The position numbers were made by a program, and so were the translations under genes. Under the pieces are notes generated by a model that saw only the letters and a list, made by a program, of their open reading frames with translations, did no database searches and was not told the origin of the DNA. From Niallia circulans (GTDB taxonomy: Bacteria > Bacillota > Bacilli > Bacillales > Cytobacillaceae): DNA of 64,000 bases. This document shows, one piece after another, positions 1 to 7,695 of this stretch (position 1 is its first letter; each line of letters begins with the position of its first letter). The stretch covers positions 186,001-250,000 of the forward strand of contig NZ_RIBP01000004.1 in the NCBI RefSeq assembly GCF_007273535.1, given 5' to 3'.

Positions 1-176
1 CACAAGAAGGCATGACAATGGTTATTGTTACACATGAAATGGGCTTTGCACGCGAAGTGGCAGACAGAGTCATTTTTATGGATGGTGGTTATATTGTCGA
101 AGAAGGCACTCCACAAGAGATTTTCGGCAATCCGCAAAACGAACGTACACAAGACTTTTTAAACAAAGTACTTTAA
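1..176 (+). CDS. amino-acid ABC transporter ATP-binding protein, 3' end
   Basis: Only the last 57 residues are inside the window, and the 5' part lies beyond the left edge. The frame reads THEMGFA (H-loop switch histidine), then [19 protein letters not shown] and a tail ending in QDFLNKVL. This is the typical end of polar amino-acid importer ATPases of the GlnQ/ArtP type, cytoplasmic subunits that power uptake through a membrane permease. The stop codon is followed within 10 bases by a strong hairpin shared with the convergent gene. The substrate cannot be told from this fragment. Confidence 0.9.
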   Translation, partial: QEGMTMVIVTHEMGFAREVADRVIFMDGGYIVEEGTPQEIFGNPQNERTQDFLNKVL

Positions 177-183
177 AAAAAAA

Positions 184-219
184 GAGGCGTACCTTTAAAA
201 AGGTACGCCTCCTTCTTTT
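184..219. terminator. bidirectional terminator
   Basis: GAGGCGTACCT and AGGTACGCCTC form an 11-bp perfect stem around a short A/T loop. A run of A precedes it, which serves as the U-tract on the minus strand, and CTTCTTTT follows on the plus strand. It sits between two convergent genes and can serve both. Confidence 0.85.
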
Positions 220-976
220 AAAACGCCGTCCAGCCTGCATCTGCAGTTATCACTGTACCATTAACGAAGCTTGACTCATCAGATGCAAGGAATAGCGCAA
301 CATTCGCCACTTCCTCTGGCTTGCCGATGCGTGGGTTTACCCCAAGCCCTGGCTGCACTCTTCCCATTCCAAATGGATTAACATTTGTCATCGAGGCACC
401 GATGTTTGTTTCGACTCCTCCTGGTGCAATCGCATTACAGCGAATCCCTTTTTGTGCATACATGTATCCAGTGTTTTTAGTGAATCCAACAACTGCATGC
501 TTAGAAGCAGTATAAGCAGCACCTGCCCTTGCACCTTGTATTCCGCCTGCAGATGCTACATTAATGATAACTCCCCTCTCCTTTTCCAAGAAAATCGGAA
601 GAGCCTTTCTTGTTGCACGCATCACACTTGTTGTATTAATAGCAAATATTCTGTCCCAATTATCATCTTGAATATCACCTGCAGGTTCAAAATTATCCAT
701 AATTCCTGCGTTATTAACTAAAATATCAAGTGTGCCATATGTTTGGATTGTCACATCAATTAAATTTTGGATATCCTCTTCCTTAGCAACATTTGCCAAA
801 ACTGCAATTGCATTGCCGCCACTAGACTTAATTTCTTCTACAGTTGCATTTGCTGCATCCACGTTAATATCTGAAACAGTAACCTTTGCCCCTTCTTTCG
901 CATAAAGAAGGGCAATTTGTTTTCCCATCCCTGATCCTGCTCCTGTTATAACTGCAACTTTGTCTTGAAGTCTCAT
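218..976 (-). CDS. SDR-family NAD(P)-dependent oxidoreductase
   Basis: A 252-residue classical short-chain dehydrogenase/reductase of normal length, with a Rossmann fold. The cofactor motif TGAGSGMG is at residues 11-18 and NNAG at 88-91. The catalytic set is Ser142, Tyr155 and Lys159 (YTASK), followed by the PGG loop near 185. The frame is open 15 codons further upstream, but GGAGG seven bases before the ATG at 976 fixes the start. It is divergent from a TetR-type regulator, a common arrangement in which the regulator controls the enzyme. The substrate is unknown; 3-oxoacyl or alcohol substrates are possible. Confidence 0.92.
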   Translation of the reverse strand: MRLQDKVAVITGAGSGMGKQIALLYAKEGAKVTVSDINVDAANATVEEIKSSGGNAIAVLANVAKEEDIQNLIDVTIQTYGTLDILVNNAGIMDNFEPAGDIQDDNWDRIFAINTTSVMRATRKALPIFLEKERGVIINVASAGGIQGARAGAAYTASKHAVVGFTKNTGYMYAQKGIRCNAIAPGGVETNIGASMTNVNPFGMGRVQPGLGVNPRIGKPEEVANVALFLASDESSFVNGTVITADAGWTAF

Positions 977-1088
977 ATTTATACCTCCATATAGTGGCGA
1001 ATAAATAGTATCCGCTTTCATTATTTGTAGTTTCCCCTGCTAGTTATAGTATAATGACAGTAAGAATCAAGGACAATCAGCAAACAAG

Positions 1089-1131
1089 ACGGCTTTTGTC
1101 TATTATCCAACAGACCATCCGCAAAAGCTGT
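1089..1131. promoter_or_regulatory. candidate TetR operator between divergent genes
   Basis: ACGGCTTTTG (1089-1098) and CAAAAGCTGT (1122-1131) are inverted copies with one mismatch, separated by 23 bases. They lie between the SDR gene and the tetR gene. The spacing is long for a single TetR dimer, so this may be two half-sites or a chance match. A possible -10 hexamer TATAAT lies at 1050-1055 on the plus strand. Confidence 0.3.
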
Positions 1132-1165
1132 ACAAGTCCTTTTTAATGAACATTTGAGGTGACAT

Positions 1166-1777
1166 ATGTCTAGTAAAAATGATTATCTTGATAAAAGAAT
1201 ACTCAAATCGAAAAAGGCATTAAAAGCAGCGTCCCTTTTACTGATGCAGGAAAAGAACTTTAAGGATATAACAATCACAGATATTGTCCAAACAGCTGAT
1301 TTAAATCGAGGCACCTTTTATAAGCATTATTCTTATAAAGAAGATCTATTGAATGAAATTATGGACGATGTAATGACAGACTTTATTGCTTCATACCGCG
1401 AGCCTTATAAAAATTCTGAAACCTTTGAAGTGAGTAAATTAACTTCTAACGCAATAAAAGTGTTCGATCATGTTCTAAAGCATGCGAGCTTTTATAAGCT
1501 GATCATACACGCTGAAATATTTTCTAGGTTTCCATATAAGCTTTGTAATGTACTTAAAGAATTATCGATTCAAGATTTACATGTACATGAAAATGACGCT
1601 CATATTGACAGAGAATTAGCTGCAAGTTATTCTGCCTATGCCATCTATGGCATGATTATTGAATGGATCGAAGCTGGTTTTAAATACAGCTCGAGCTATA
1701 TGGCCGAACAATTACTGCTCATCATCAACAGAAATACAACAGGTGGTGTATTTAAACCGAGCATTGAAAATACTTAA
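1166..1777 (+). CDS. TetR/AcrR-family transcriptional regulator
   Basis: 203 residues. The N-terminal DNA-binding domain has the family helix-turn-helix signature ITDIVQTADLNRGTFYKHY near residues 36-55, followed by KEDLL. The C-terminal half is a helical ligand and dimer domain with no family I can name. The start is supported by GAGGTGA just upstream. It is divergent from the SDR gene at 218-976, which is its most likely target, and it probably also represses itself. The ligand is unknown. Confidence 0.9.
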   Translation: MSSKNDYLDKRILKSKKALKAASLLLMQEKNFKDITITDIVQTADLNRGTFYKHYSYKEDLLNEIMDDVMTDFIASYREPYKNSETFEVSKLTSNAIKVFDHVLKHASFYKLIIHAEIFSRFPYKLCNVLKELSIQDLHVHENDAHIDRELAASYSAYAIYGMIIEWIEAGFKYSSSYMAEQLLLIINRNTTGGVFKPSIENT

Positions 1778-1779
1778 GT

Positions 1780-1820
1780 GAAGCTCCCTCCTTTATAAAA
1801 TAAGGAGAAGCTTCTATTTT
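1780..1820 (+). terminator. terminator after tetR
   Basis: GAAGCT..TCCTT pairs with AAGGA..AAGCTTC around an A/T loop, with small internal mismatches, followed by TATTTT. It begins three bases after the tetR stop. Confidence 0.55.
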
Positions 1821-1898
1821 CATAAAAATCATATTTTGGTGATTTTCGACACACCTTTTAGGAAAAATTCATTTTTCAGACACAATCTCTTGGCTTAT

Positions 1899-1916
1899 TT
1901 GTGAACTAATTCACAA
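1899..1916. promoter_or_regulatory. Rex-type operator upstream of doxX gene
   Basis: The 18-mer TTGTGAACTAATTCACAA is a perfect palindrome with a 4-base centre. The outer A/T on each side extends each arm to 9 bp. It equals the known Gram-positive Rex site TTGTGAA-N4-TTCACAA, recognised by the NADH/NAD-sensing repressor. An extended -10 candidate (TGCTATATT, 1941-1949) lies downstream, placing the palindrome just upstream of the promoter of the DoxX gene. No rex gene is in the window. An Fnr/Crp protein (TGTGA-N6-TCACA) would also fit. Confidence 0.75.
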
Positions 1917-1990
1917 ATTATATTTTTCCTTCCTTCTATTTGCTATATTTAACTTGTAAGAAATAATAAAATTAAGGAAGGATGAACACT

Positions 1991-2512
1991 ATGTTTAATG
2001 CTTTTTTAAGAGAAAATAAAGTTGCTTCCGTCATTTTAACTGTTATTCGTTTATTTCTTGGTTATTCTTGGTTTAAATCTGGTTTTGGAAAATTGACAGG
2101 TGATGGATTCGATGCAAGCGGATTTTTGACAAATGCCATTGAAAACCCTGTTACAGGTCCTGATGGTGCCGTTTACGGCTGGTATACAAGTTTCATAGAA
2201 GGATTTGCGATGCCGAATGTTGGATTATTTAACGTATTAATACCAATAGGAGAATTGCTTGTCGGACTTGGGCTGATTCTCGGTTGCTTAACAACTGCAG
2301 CTGCCCTCTTTGGAGTAGTAATGAACTTCTCTTTCCTCCTTGCAGGAACAATTTCTCATAACCCTACAGATATACTAATGGGCTTAATCATTATGTTTGC
2401 CGGTGTAAATGCAGGATACTATGGACTGGACAGATGGGTGCTGCCATTTTTACGAAAAACTATTCTTAAAGACAATAAGGAAAAACCGTTATCACCTAAT
2501 TTAAGAACATAA
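1991..2512 (+). CDS. DoxX-family integral membrane protein
   Basis: 173 residues from the preferred start. AAGGAAGG (1974-1981) abuts an ATG at 1982 and is well placed for the ATG at 1991. Four hydrophobic segments are visible: around VILTVIRLFLGYSWF, NVGLFNVLIPIGELLVGLGLIL, TAAALFGVVMNFSFLLAG, and ILMGLIIMFAGVNAGYYGLDRW. The conserved SGFGKL and R-x-FLG residues are typical of DoxX/thiosulfate-quinone-oxidoreductase-like proteins. In other organisms relatives work in redox or thiosulfate metabolism. Here only a redox-linked membrane role can be inferred, supported by the Rex-type operator upstream. It appears monocistronic, with its own terminator. Confidence 0.85.
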   Translation: MFNAFLRENKVASVILTVIRLFLGYSWFKSGFGKLTGDGFDASGFLTNAIENPVTGPDGAVYGWYTSFIEGFAMPNVGLFNVLIPIGELLVGLGLILGCLTTAAALFGVVMNFSFLLAGTISHNPTDILMGLIIMFAGVNAGYYGLDRWVLPFLRKTILKDNKEKPLSPNLRT

Positions 2513-2530
2513 TTTATAAATATCCAAAAG

Positions 2531-2560
2531 GCATGTGCTGCTGCACATGCTTTTTTTTTT
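2531..2560 (+). terminator. terminator after doxX gene
   Basis: GCATGTGC-TGCT-GCACATGC makes an 8-bp perfect stem followed by ten T. It is a textbook intrinsic terminator for the plus-strand gene. The convergent nrdG ends just after it. Confidence 0.9.
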
Positions 2561-2562
2561 CG

Positions 2563-3048
2563 CTATATAACATAAAGCACAGTTTTAGCCTCTGATAAAC
2601 TGCGTGAGCAGTCTATCAGTCTTTGATTTCTACTACCCATAAATGTAAGGGTCAAGTCGCGTTTCTCAACAACAAAGGGACCGTCTACGATGACATCAAT
2701 CAGCTTACATATCGCTTTACTGCTTTGGCGACTGATAAGCTCGTCCCAGGTGTATCCTGTATAACACCAAATATTTTTCCCTTTTTCCTTCAGTGCTGAG
2801 GCAAGTGTTAGTAATTCATCATGACATTGGTAAAAAGGCTCTCCTCCGCTAAACGTAATATCATTGAGCGTATTTTTCATCAGAAGTTCAAATATTTCCA
2901 TAGTCTTCATCTCCGTGCCACCACCCACATTCCAGCTTTGCGGGTTGTGACAGCCTTTGCATCTATGAGGACAGCCAGCAAAGAAAATAGTGCTTCTTAA
3001 CCCTGGACCATCGACAATACTGTCTTGAATGATATTTAAAACCCTCAT
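2563..3048 (-). CDS. nrdG: anaerobic ribonucleotide reductase-activating protein
   Basis: 161-residue radical SAM enzyme that installs the glycyl radical on NrdD using S-adenosylmethionine and a 4Fe-4S cluster. The cluster motif is CPHRCKGC near residues 26-33, preceded by SIVDGPGLR, and the SAM motif is FSGGEPF. The start is the ATG at 3048, which overlaps the nrdD stop as ATGA. This implies translational coupling and rules out the longer open frame. It is the distal gene of the nrdDG operon. Confidence 0.95.
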   Translation of the reverse strand: MRVLNIIQDSIVDGPGLRSTIFFAGCPHRCKGCHNPQSWNVGGGTEMKTMEIFELLMKNTLNDITFSGGEPFYQCHDELLTLASALKEKGKNIWCYTGYTWDELISRQSSKAICKLIDVIVDGPFVVEKRDLTLTFMGSRNQRLIDCSRSLSEAKTVLYVI

Positions 3049-4889
3049 AAATGCTTCACACGATCCTGCTCTTCCGACCGTTTTGCTGTATTCCACTTAT
3101 CCAGTGAGCCAACAAGATATCCAGTTATTCTGCGGATCCGTTCAAAGTTTTTCTCACCGACAGCACTGCAGCTTGGACAGGTGTTATCAATAATTCCTTT
3201 ATAACCGCAAGAAAGACAGCGATCAACAGGATGATTGATACTTCCATACCCGATGCCAGCTTCCTTCATCGCCCGCACAATTTGTTCCATCGCCGTATGA
3301 TTTTTGCTTGCATCTCCATTCAGTTCTAAATAAGTTATATGTCCTCCATTTGTCAGCCGGTGAAAGGGAGCTTCTTTATTGATTTTATCAAAGGCGCTGA
3401 TTTTGTAATAAACTGGTATATGAAAGCTGTTTGTAAAGTAAGGACGATCTGTCACTCCCTTTATAACACCGAATTTCCTTCTTGCTTCCCTTTGTGCCTT
3501 GCCAGCAAGAGATTCTGCTGGTGTTGCTAAAAGCGAGTAGTTTAACTTCCTGTCTATTGTCGCTTCATCTGTCCTTTTTCGCATATGATTGACGATTTGT
3601 AATCCGAGCTTATAGGCATCCTCCTGTTCACCATGATGAAAACCTGTTAAAGCTACAAGCGCTTCAGCAAGACCAACAAAGCCAAGCGACAATGTTCCCT
3701 GCTTCCAAACTTCCTCAAGTGTATCTTCAGGGCTAAGTGACTCACCATTTGTCCATACACCTTGTGTAAACAGAAATTTAAAGCTTGCCGCCCTTTTCAT
3801 GCCTTGAAATTGAAACCGCTCATATAATTGCACAATAGCAATATGTATATACGTGTCTAAACGCTGAAAAAAATCCTCCGTTGAGTCAGATTCCAATGCA
3901 ATAAGGGGAAGATTGAGGCTTGTGAAGGAAAGGTTTCCCCTGCCAATACAACTGGAATCTCCATGGATATTTCCCAGCACTCTTGTTCTGCAGCCCATCG
4001 TTGCTGCTTCTGACTCTTTAGTGCCATTATAATGCTCTTTGTTAAAAGGAGCATCGAGAAAGAGAAAGTTAGGAAACAGCCTAGTACTTGTCGTTTCAAT
4101 AGCAAGCTGGAAAAGGTCATAGCTAACATCTTCCTTGTTGTAATTGATACCATCCTTCACTTTAAAAACAATAATCGGAAATATAGGCGTCTCCCCTTTC
4201 CCTAAACCCGCCTTAACAGCAAGCAGCAGGCTTTTGGTGAGGAGTCTGCCTTCAACAGTTATATCTGTGCCCAAATTTATTGATACAAAGGGTGTCTGTC
4301 CTCCGCCTCTTGAATGCATGCTGTTGCATTCATGAACAAATGCTTCACACGCTTGGTATGTTTCTTCCTCCGTCCATTGCCAAGCCAAGTCTTTAGCTTC
4401 TTCATCGCTTGCATGAAGTCCAGCTAATTTGCTTCTGTTACGAATAAACGACTTTTGAATATATGGTGCCAAATCATAGTCAAAAAGCGGGATTGCTTGT
4501 CCTCCATGCTGCTGGTTTTGATTTGCCTGCAGAATAATGGATGTGAGTGCTAAAGCACTCGTTATGCTCTTTGGTTCGCGCATATAACCATGTCCTGTAT
4601 TAAAGCCCCCCTCTAATATCTTTCCTAATGGGATTTGACAACAGGTTGCAGTCCCAGACGAATAGAAATCAAGATCATGAATATGAATATGCCCGCTTAA
4701 GTACGCACTCTTTGCTTGTGCAGACAGCAGCCTTTCTATCGTAAAATGCTTTGTGGAGGCAGAAGCAAAATGCATCATATGACTCATTGGCGCCATTCCA
4801 TCCATATTGGCATTCTCCTGAATCAGGTCAACACTATCTCCATTTGTTATAACAGCAAACTCCTTCATTAACTCTTCATATGTGCCCAT
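3045..4889 (-). CDS. nrdD: anaerobic (class III) ribonucleoside-triphosphate reductase
   Basis: 614 residues. The C-terminus has a zinc site (Cys558, 561, 571, 574) and the glycyl-radical motif RITGYL with the radical on Gly590. A TMGCRT segment and GNIHGDSSC lie in the catalytic barrel. The enzyme reduces ribonucleotides to deoxyribonucleotides without oxygen. It is shorter than many NrdD proteins because it begins directly in the catalytic region: I see no N-terminal ATP-cone, and an in-frame TAA lies six codons upstream of the ATG. GGGAGAGGG precedes the start. Two NrdR-like boxes lie upstream. Confidence 0.95.
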   Translation of the reverse strand: MGTYEELMKEFAVITNGDSVDLIQENANMDGMAPMSHMMHFASASTKHFTIERLLSAQAKSAYLSGHIHIHDLDFYSSGTATCCQIPLGKILEGGFNTGHGYMREPKSITSALALTSIILQANQNQQHGGQAIPLFDYDLAPYIQKSFIRNRSKLAGLHASDEEAKDLAWQWTEEETYQACEAFVHECNSMHSRGGGQTPFVSINLGTDITVEGRLLTKSLLLAVKAGLGKGETPIFPIIVFKVKDGINYNKEDVSYDLFQLAIETTSTRLFPNFLFLDAPFNKEHYNGTKESEAATMGCRTRVLGNIHGDSSCIGRGNLSFTSLNLPLIALESDSTEDFFQRLDTYIHIAIVQLYERFQFQGMKRAASFKFLFTQGVWTNGESLSPEDTLEEVWKQGTLSLGFVGLAEALVALTGFHHGEQEDAYKLGLQIVNHMRKRTDEATIDRKLNYSLLATPAESLAGKAQREARRKFGVIKGVTDRPYFTNSFHIPVYYKISAFDKINKEAPFHRLTNGGHITYLELNGDASKNHTAMEQIVRAMKEAGIGYGSINHPVDRCLSCGYKGIIDNTCPSCSAVGEKNFERIRRITGYLVGSLDKWNTAKRSEEQDRVKHL

Positions 4890-4947
4890 TATTCCCTCTC
4901 CCTTTTAGTGAATTCTTTTCCCATTATAAATGAATTTTTCCGAAAAA

Positions 4948-4995
4948 TATCAATATGTGGTATACATTTCACAAAACGTACACAATATCTAGTTA
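4948..4995. promoter_or_regulatory. tandem NrdR-like boxes upstream of nrdDG
   Basis: Box 1 (4980-4995) reads TAACTAGATATTGTGT on the minus strand and matches the NrdR consensus acaCwAtATaTwGtgT at 13 of 16 positions. Box 2 (4948-4963) reads ATACCACATATTGATA and keeps the core C-A-ATATTG. The boxes are 32 bp apart, about three helical turns, as is usual for NrdR pairs. They lie 59-106 bases upstream of the nrdD start. No nrdR gene is in the window. Confidence 0.65.
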
Positions 4996-5090
4996 TTAGG
5001 TTTATACAGAAAATCATCAGGTCTCCTCAAAAACCGCATGTTTATGCTAAACTAAACCAGAACGAATAAAATAATAAGGAGCATGCCTTT

Positions 5091-5813
5091 ATGTCGAAAG
5101 GGACAATTAAAGAAATTTTATTCAACAGCAACGAATTACAAGAAGAGATAAAACTACTTGTTTATTTGCCTCCAGACTATTCTGCTTTATATAAGTATCA
5201 TCTATTAATCGCTCAGGATGGAAAGGATTATTTTCAGCTGGGGCGGATTGGCAGGATTGCAGATGAACTGCATTCAAATCATCATATTCAAGGAACGATA
5301 ATTGTCGGAATACCTTATAAAGACATCGCTGACAGAAGGGCTAAATACCATCCGGACGGAGAACAAACGCAAAGCTATATCCGTTTCCTTGCACATGAGC
5401 TTGTGCCATTTTTGGACAATGAATTTCCGACATATCAAATGGGGCTTGGACGTGGACTTATCGGTGATTCATTAGGAGCAACAGTATCCCTTATGACTGC
5501 ATTAAAGTACCCGCATACATTCGGCAAGATAATGCTGCAGTCTCCATATGTAAATAAGGAAGTACTGACAGCTGTTGATGATTTTCAGTCCTTTCATCTG
5601 CTTGAAATATTTCATATAATCGGCAACCAAGAAACCGCTGTCAAAACTTCAAGCAATACAATTGAAGACTTCCTTGAACCTAATCGGAATTTGGCTAACC
5701 TGCTCCGTAAATCGAATGCTGATTACTATTACGAGGAATTCGATGGAAATCATACATGGAAATTCTGGCAGCCGTACTTAAAGAATATTTTAATGCAAAT
5801 GTATCCAAGCTAA
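5091..5813 (+). CDS. yjcH: YjcH-like alpha/beta-hydrolase (putative esterase)
   Basis: 240 residues, esterase-D/enterochelin-esterase type alpha/beta hydrolase, cytoplasmic with no signal peptide. The nucleophile elbow is GDSLG at 125-129 (Ser127), and the likely catalytic histidine is His221 in GNHTWKFW. AAGGAG precedes the ATG. In B. subtilis the same gene lies next to yjcG, as here. The physiological substrate is not known. Confidence 0.85.
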   Translation: MSKGTIKEILFNSNELQEEIKLLVYLPPDYSALYKYHLLIAQDGKDYFQLGRIGRIADELHSNHHIQGTIIVGIPYKDIADRRAKYHPDGEQTQSYIRFLAHELVPFLDNEFPTYQMGLGRGLIGDSLGATVSLMTALKYPHTFGKIMLQSPYVNKEVLTAVDDFQSFHLLEIFHIIGNQETAVKTSSNTIEDFLEPNRNLANLLRKSNADYYYEEFDGNHTWKFWQPYLKNILMQMYPS

Positions 5814-5858
5814 ATTAACAACATTTTATATATGAAAATAATGAAAAAACAGATATTT

Positions 5859-5888
5859 TTGAACATCATTTTATAAATTTGTTATAAT
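5859..5888 (+). promoter_or_regulatory. candidate SigA promoter of yjcG
   Basis: TTGAAC (5859-5864) and TATAAT (5883-5888) are separated by 18 bases. The expected start site is about 90 bases upstream of the yjcG ATG. Confidence 0.5.
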
Positions 5889-5980
5889 ATCTTACAGATA
5901 CTGCAAAAACTGCAAGTGGGGCTAAAAATGCCTGCCTTAAGAAGAACATTACTTGAAAAGATGAAATGGGGGTTTCAACC

Positions 5981-6493
5981 ATGAAATATGGCATCGCTAT
6001 TTTTCCAGGAAAAGAGCTGCAAGATTTAGCTAATTCTTACCGTAAGCGTTATGATCCCAAATACGCTCTAATACCGCCACATATAACATTAGTTGGCGAA
6101 TTTAATGCAGATAATGATGAGATTAAAGCAATCAGCGACAAATTGCAGAAAGTGGCGAGCCATTACCATTCTATTGCCATTAAAGTTTTGAAAATCAGCA
6201 CATTTCAGCCTGTCAATAATGTCATTTATCTTAAAATTGAACAAAACTCAAATTTAGAAGACCTACATACGGAAATTATTAATACAATTGGTGTTACACA
6301 TGAGCATCCGTTTATTCCGCATGTCACACTTGGTCAGCAGCTTTCTAATGACGAACATTTAGATTTATACAGCAGCTTAAGAATGCGGACGTTCAGCCAT
6401 GAAGAAACAGCTGATCGGTTTCATCTTTTGTATGAACTGGAAAATGGATCATGGACTGTATTTGAAACATTTCGTCTTGGTAAAGACGAATAA
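5981..6493 (+). CDS. yjcG: YjcG-like 2H phosphoesterase (2'-5' RNA ligase family)
   Basis: 170 residues. The two catalytic HxT motifs that define the 2H superfamily are at His34-Thr36 (PPHITL) and His114-Thr116 (IPHVTLG). The family cleaves or joins 2',3'-cyclic or 2'-5' phosphodiester ends, but the physiological substrate in Bacillus is unknown. The start is the ATG at 5981, eight bases after a G-rich ribosome site, which gives the family start MKYGI. An ATG 15 bases upstream overlaps that site and is unlikely. The C-terminal DRFHLLYELENGSWTV segment is well conserved in Bacillus YjcG. Confidence 0.9.
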   Translation: MKYGIAIFPGKELQDLANSYRKRYDPKYALIPPHITLVGEFNADNDEIKAISDKLQKVASHYHSIAIKVLKISTFQPVNNVIYLKIEQNSNLEDLHTEIINTIGVTHEHPFIPHVTLGQQLSNDEHLDLYSSLRMRTFSHEETADRFHLLYELENGSWTVFETFRLGKDE

Positions 6494-6521
6494 GTGGTTT
6501 AAGCAAGCACATACAGCTCGA

Positions 6522-6560
6522 AAAGGAGGATGTCCCTACGGACATCCTCCTTTGTTTATT
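6522..6560 (+). terminator. terminator after yjcG
   Basis: AAAGGAGGATGTCC and its perfect complement form a 14-bp stem with a CTAC loop, followed by a T-rich tract. Confidence 0.85.
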
Positions 6561-6609
6561 TCCCTATTTTATTGTCTAGAATAACGAATGAGAAAGGATG
6601 ATATTACAT

Positions 6610-7284
6610 ATGGATTTTTTCCACATCGGATCTGAGCTCGTTTTTGGATTTATCGCACTTCTTCTTTTCACTAAAATATTGGGAAAAACCGTTATCACCC
6701 AAGTAACAACCTTTGATTTTGTTTGTGTGCTCGTCATTGGAGAATTAGTAGGAAATGCGATGTATGATCAAGATACAGGTATTAAGGAAATATTATATGC
6801 AGTAATTATTTGGGGTACGCTGATTTTTCTGACAGAATTTTTAACACAGAAATTTCGCCGCTCTCGCAGTTTGCTTGAAGGAAAACCATCCATTATTATT
6901 CAAAAAGGGAAAATTGATTATGAACAGCTGAAGAAAAATCACCTTGATCTTAATCAGCTTCAGCATCTGCTGCGGACAAAAGACATCTTTTCCATAAAAG
7001 AGTGTCATTATGCGATATTGGAAACAGATGGGACAATCAATACGATAAAAAAACAGGCATATACAGCCCCTGCTCGCAACGAGCTTCAACTCCCAAGCGA
7101 AGACAGCACAATGCCTATCAGTCTTATATTAGATGGCGAAATTATTGATGAAAACTTGACTGCAGTCGGCTGGGATAAGAAAAAGCTCCTCTTAGAATTA
7201 TCTGAATTAGGAATTCATTCTCACAAAACAGTTTTGTATGCAGAATGGCATGAAAATGACCCTTTATATGTACAAAACTTTTAA
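6610..7284 (+). CDS. DUF421-family membrane protein (YetF/YrbG-like)
   Basis: 224 residues from the ATG at 6610. The ATG at 6598 abuts its own AAAGG site and is less likely. The N-terminal part has three hydrophobic segments (SELVFGFIALLLFTKILG, TFDFVCVLVIGELVG, ILYAVIIWGTLIFLTEFL), and a soluble C-terminal domain contains the family GKPSIIIQKGKI strand. DUF421 proteins are common in spore formers, and one accompanies spoVA2-type operons in several bacilli. This gene lies about 3.5 kb from such an operon but is not part of it. Molecular function is unknown. Confidence 0.85.
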   Translation: MDFFHIGSELVFGFIALLLFTKILGKTVITQVTTFDFVCVLVIGELVGNAMYDQDTGIKEILYAVIIWGTLIFLTEFLTQKFRRSRSLLEGKPSIIIQKGKIDYEQLKKNHLDLNQLQHLLRTKDIFSIKECHYAILETDGTINTIKKQAYTAPARNELQLPSEDSTMPISLILDGEIIDENLTAVGWDKKKLLLELSELGIHSHKTVLYAEWHENDPLYVQNF

Positions 7285-7286
7285 AA

Positions 7287-7538
7287 TTAGACAAGCTCGT
7301 TGAAGTTCTGTCCCTTTCCTGTCAATGCGGCAAAGAGCTTGTCTGCCCCTTCCCTCTCTCGCTTAGAAAATTCCTGCTTGTTACTTGCGGCTAAAAACTG
7401 TCTTTCATTCTCATATGTAGTGGAAACAGCGGCAGGAGCATTTATTTTCTCACTTTTGAATGATTTTTCTTTTTGTGAGAGATCTTGTCTTACATACTGC
7501 TCATATTGGTAGTTTGTTAATGGAAGAATATAGCCCAT
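7287..7538 (-). CDS. small hypothetical protein, 83 residues
   Basis: A GAGGAGG ribosome site eight bases before the ATG supports a real gene. The protein is hydrophilic with no membrane segment or cysteine, starts MGYILPLTNYQYEQYV, and ends GKGQNFNELV. I do not recognise a named family with certainty. It is convergent with the DUF421 gene, two bases apart, and divergent from the helicase yjcD. The 3' end contains a 10-bp inverted repeat (AGACAAGCTC, 7289-7298 and 7335-7344) that may act as its terminator. Confidence 0.7.
   Translation of the reverse strand: MGYILPLTNYQYEQYVRQDLSQKEKSFKSEKINAPAAVSTTYENERQFLAASNKQEFSKREREGADKLFAALTGKGQNFNELV
7289..7344 (-). terminator. possible terminator overlapping 3' end of small gene
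   Basis: A 10-bp perfect inverted repeat AGACAAGCTC...GAGCTTGTCT with a 36-base loop. On the minus strand it is followed by TAATTTT, and the stop codon lies at the foot of the stem. The long loop makes this uncertain. Confidence 0.3.
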
Positions 7539-7695
7539 ATCGTTTGCCTCCTCAATGATTTTTATTAACCATACCCCTATTTCATTTATGGTAATCTTTT
7601 TTCTTCCCTTTAATATGGTCTTTTATTTTGCTATGATAATAAGTACGTTAAAAATTTATATACAAATGAAGTATTGTACGAAATTGAGGTTAACT

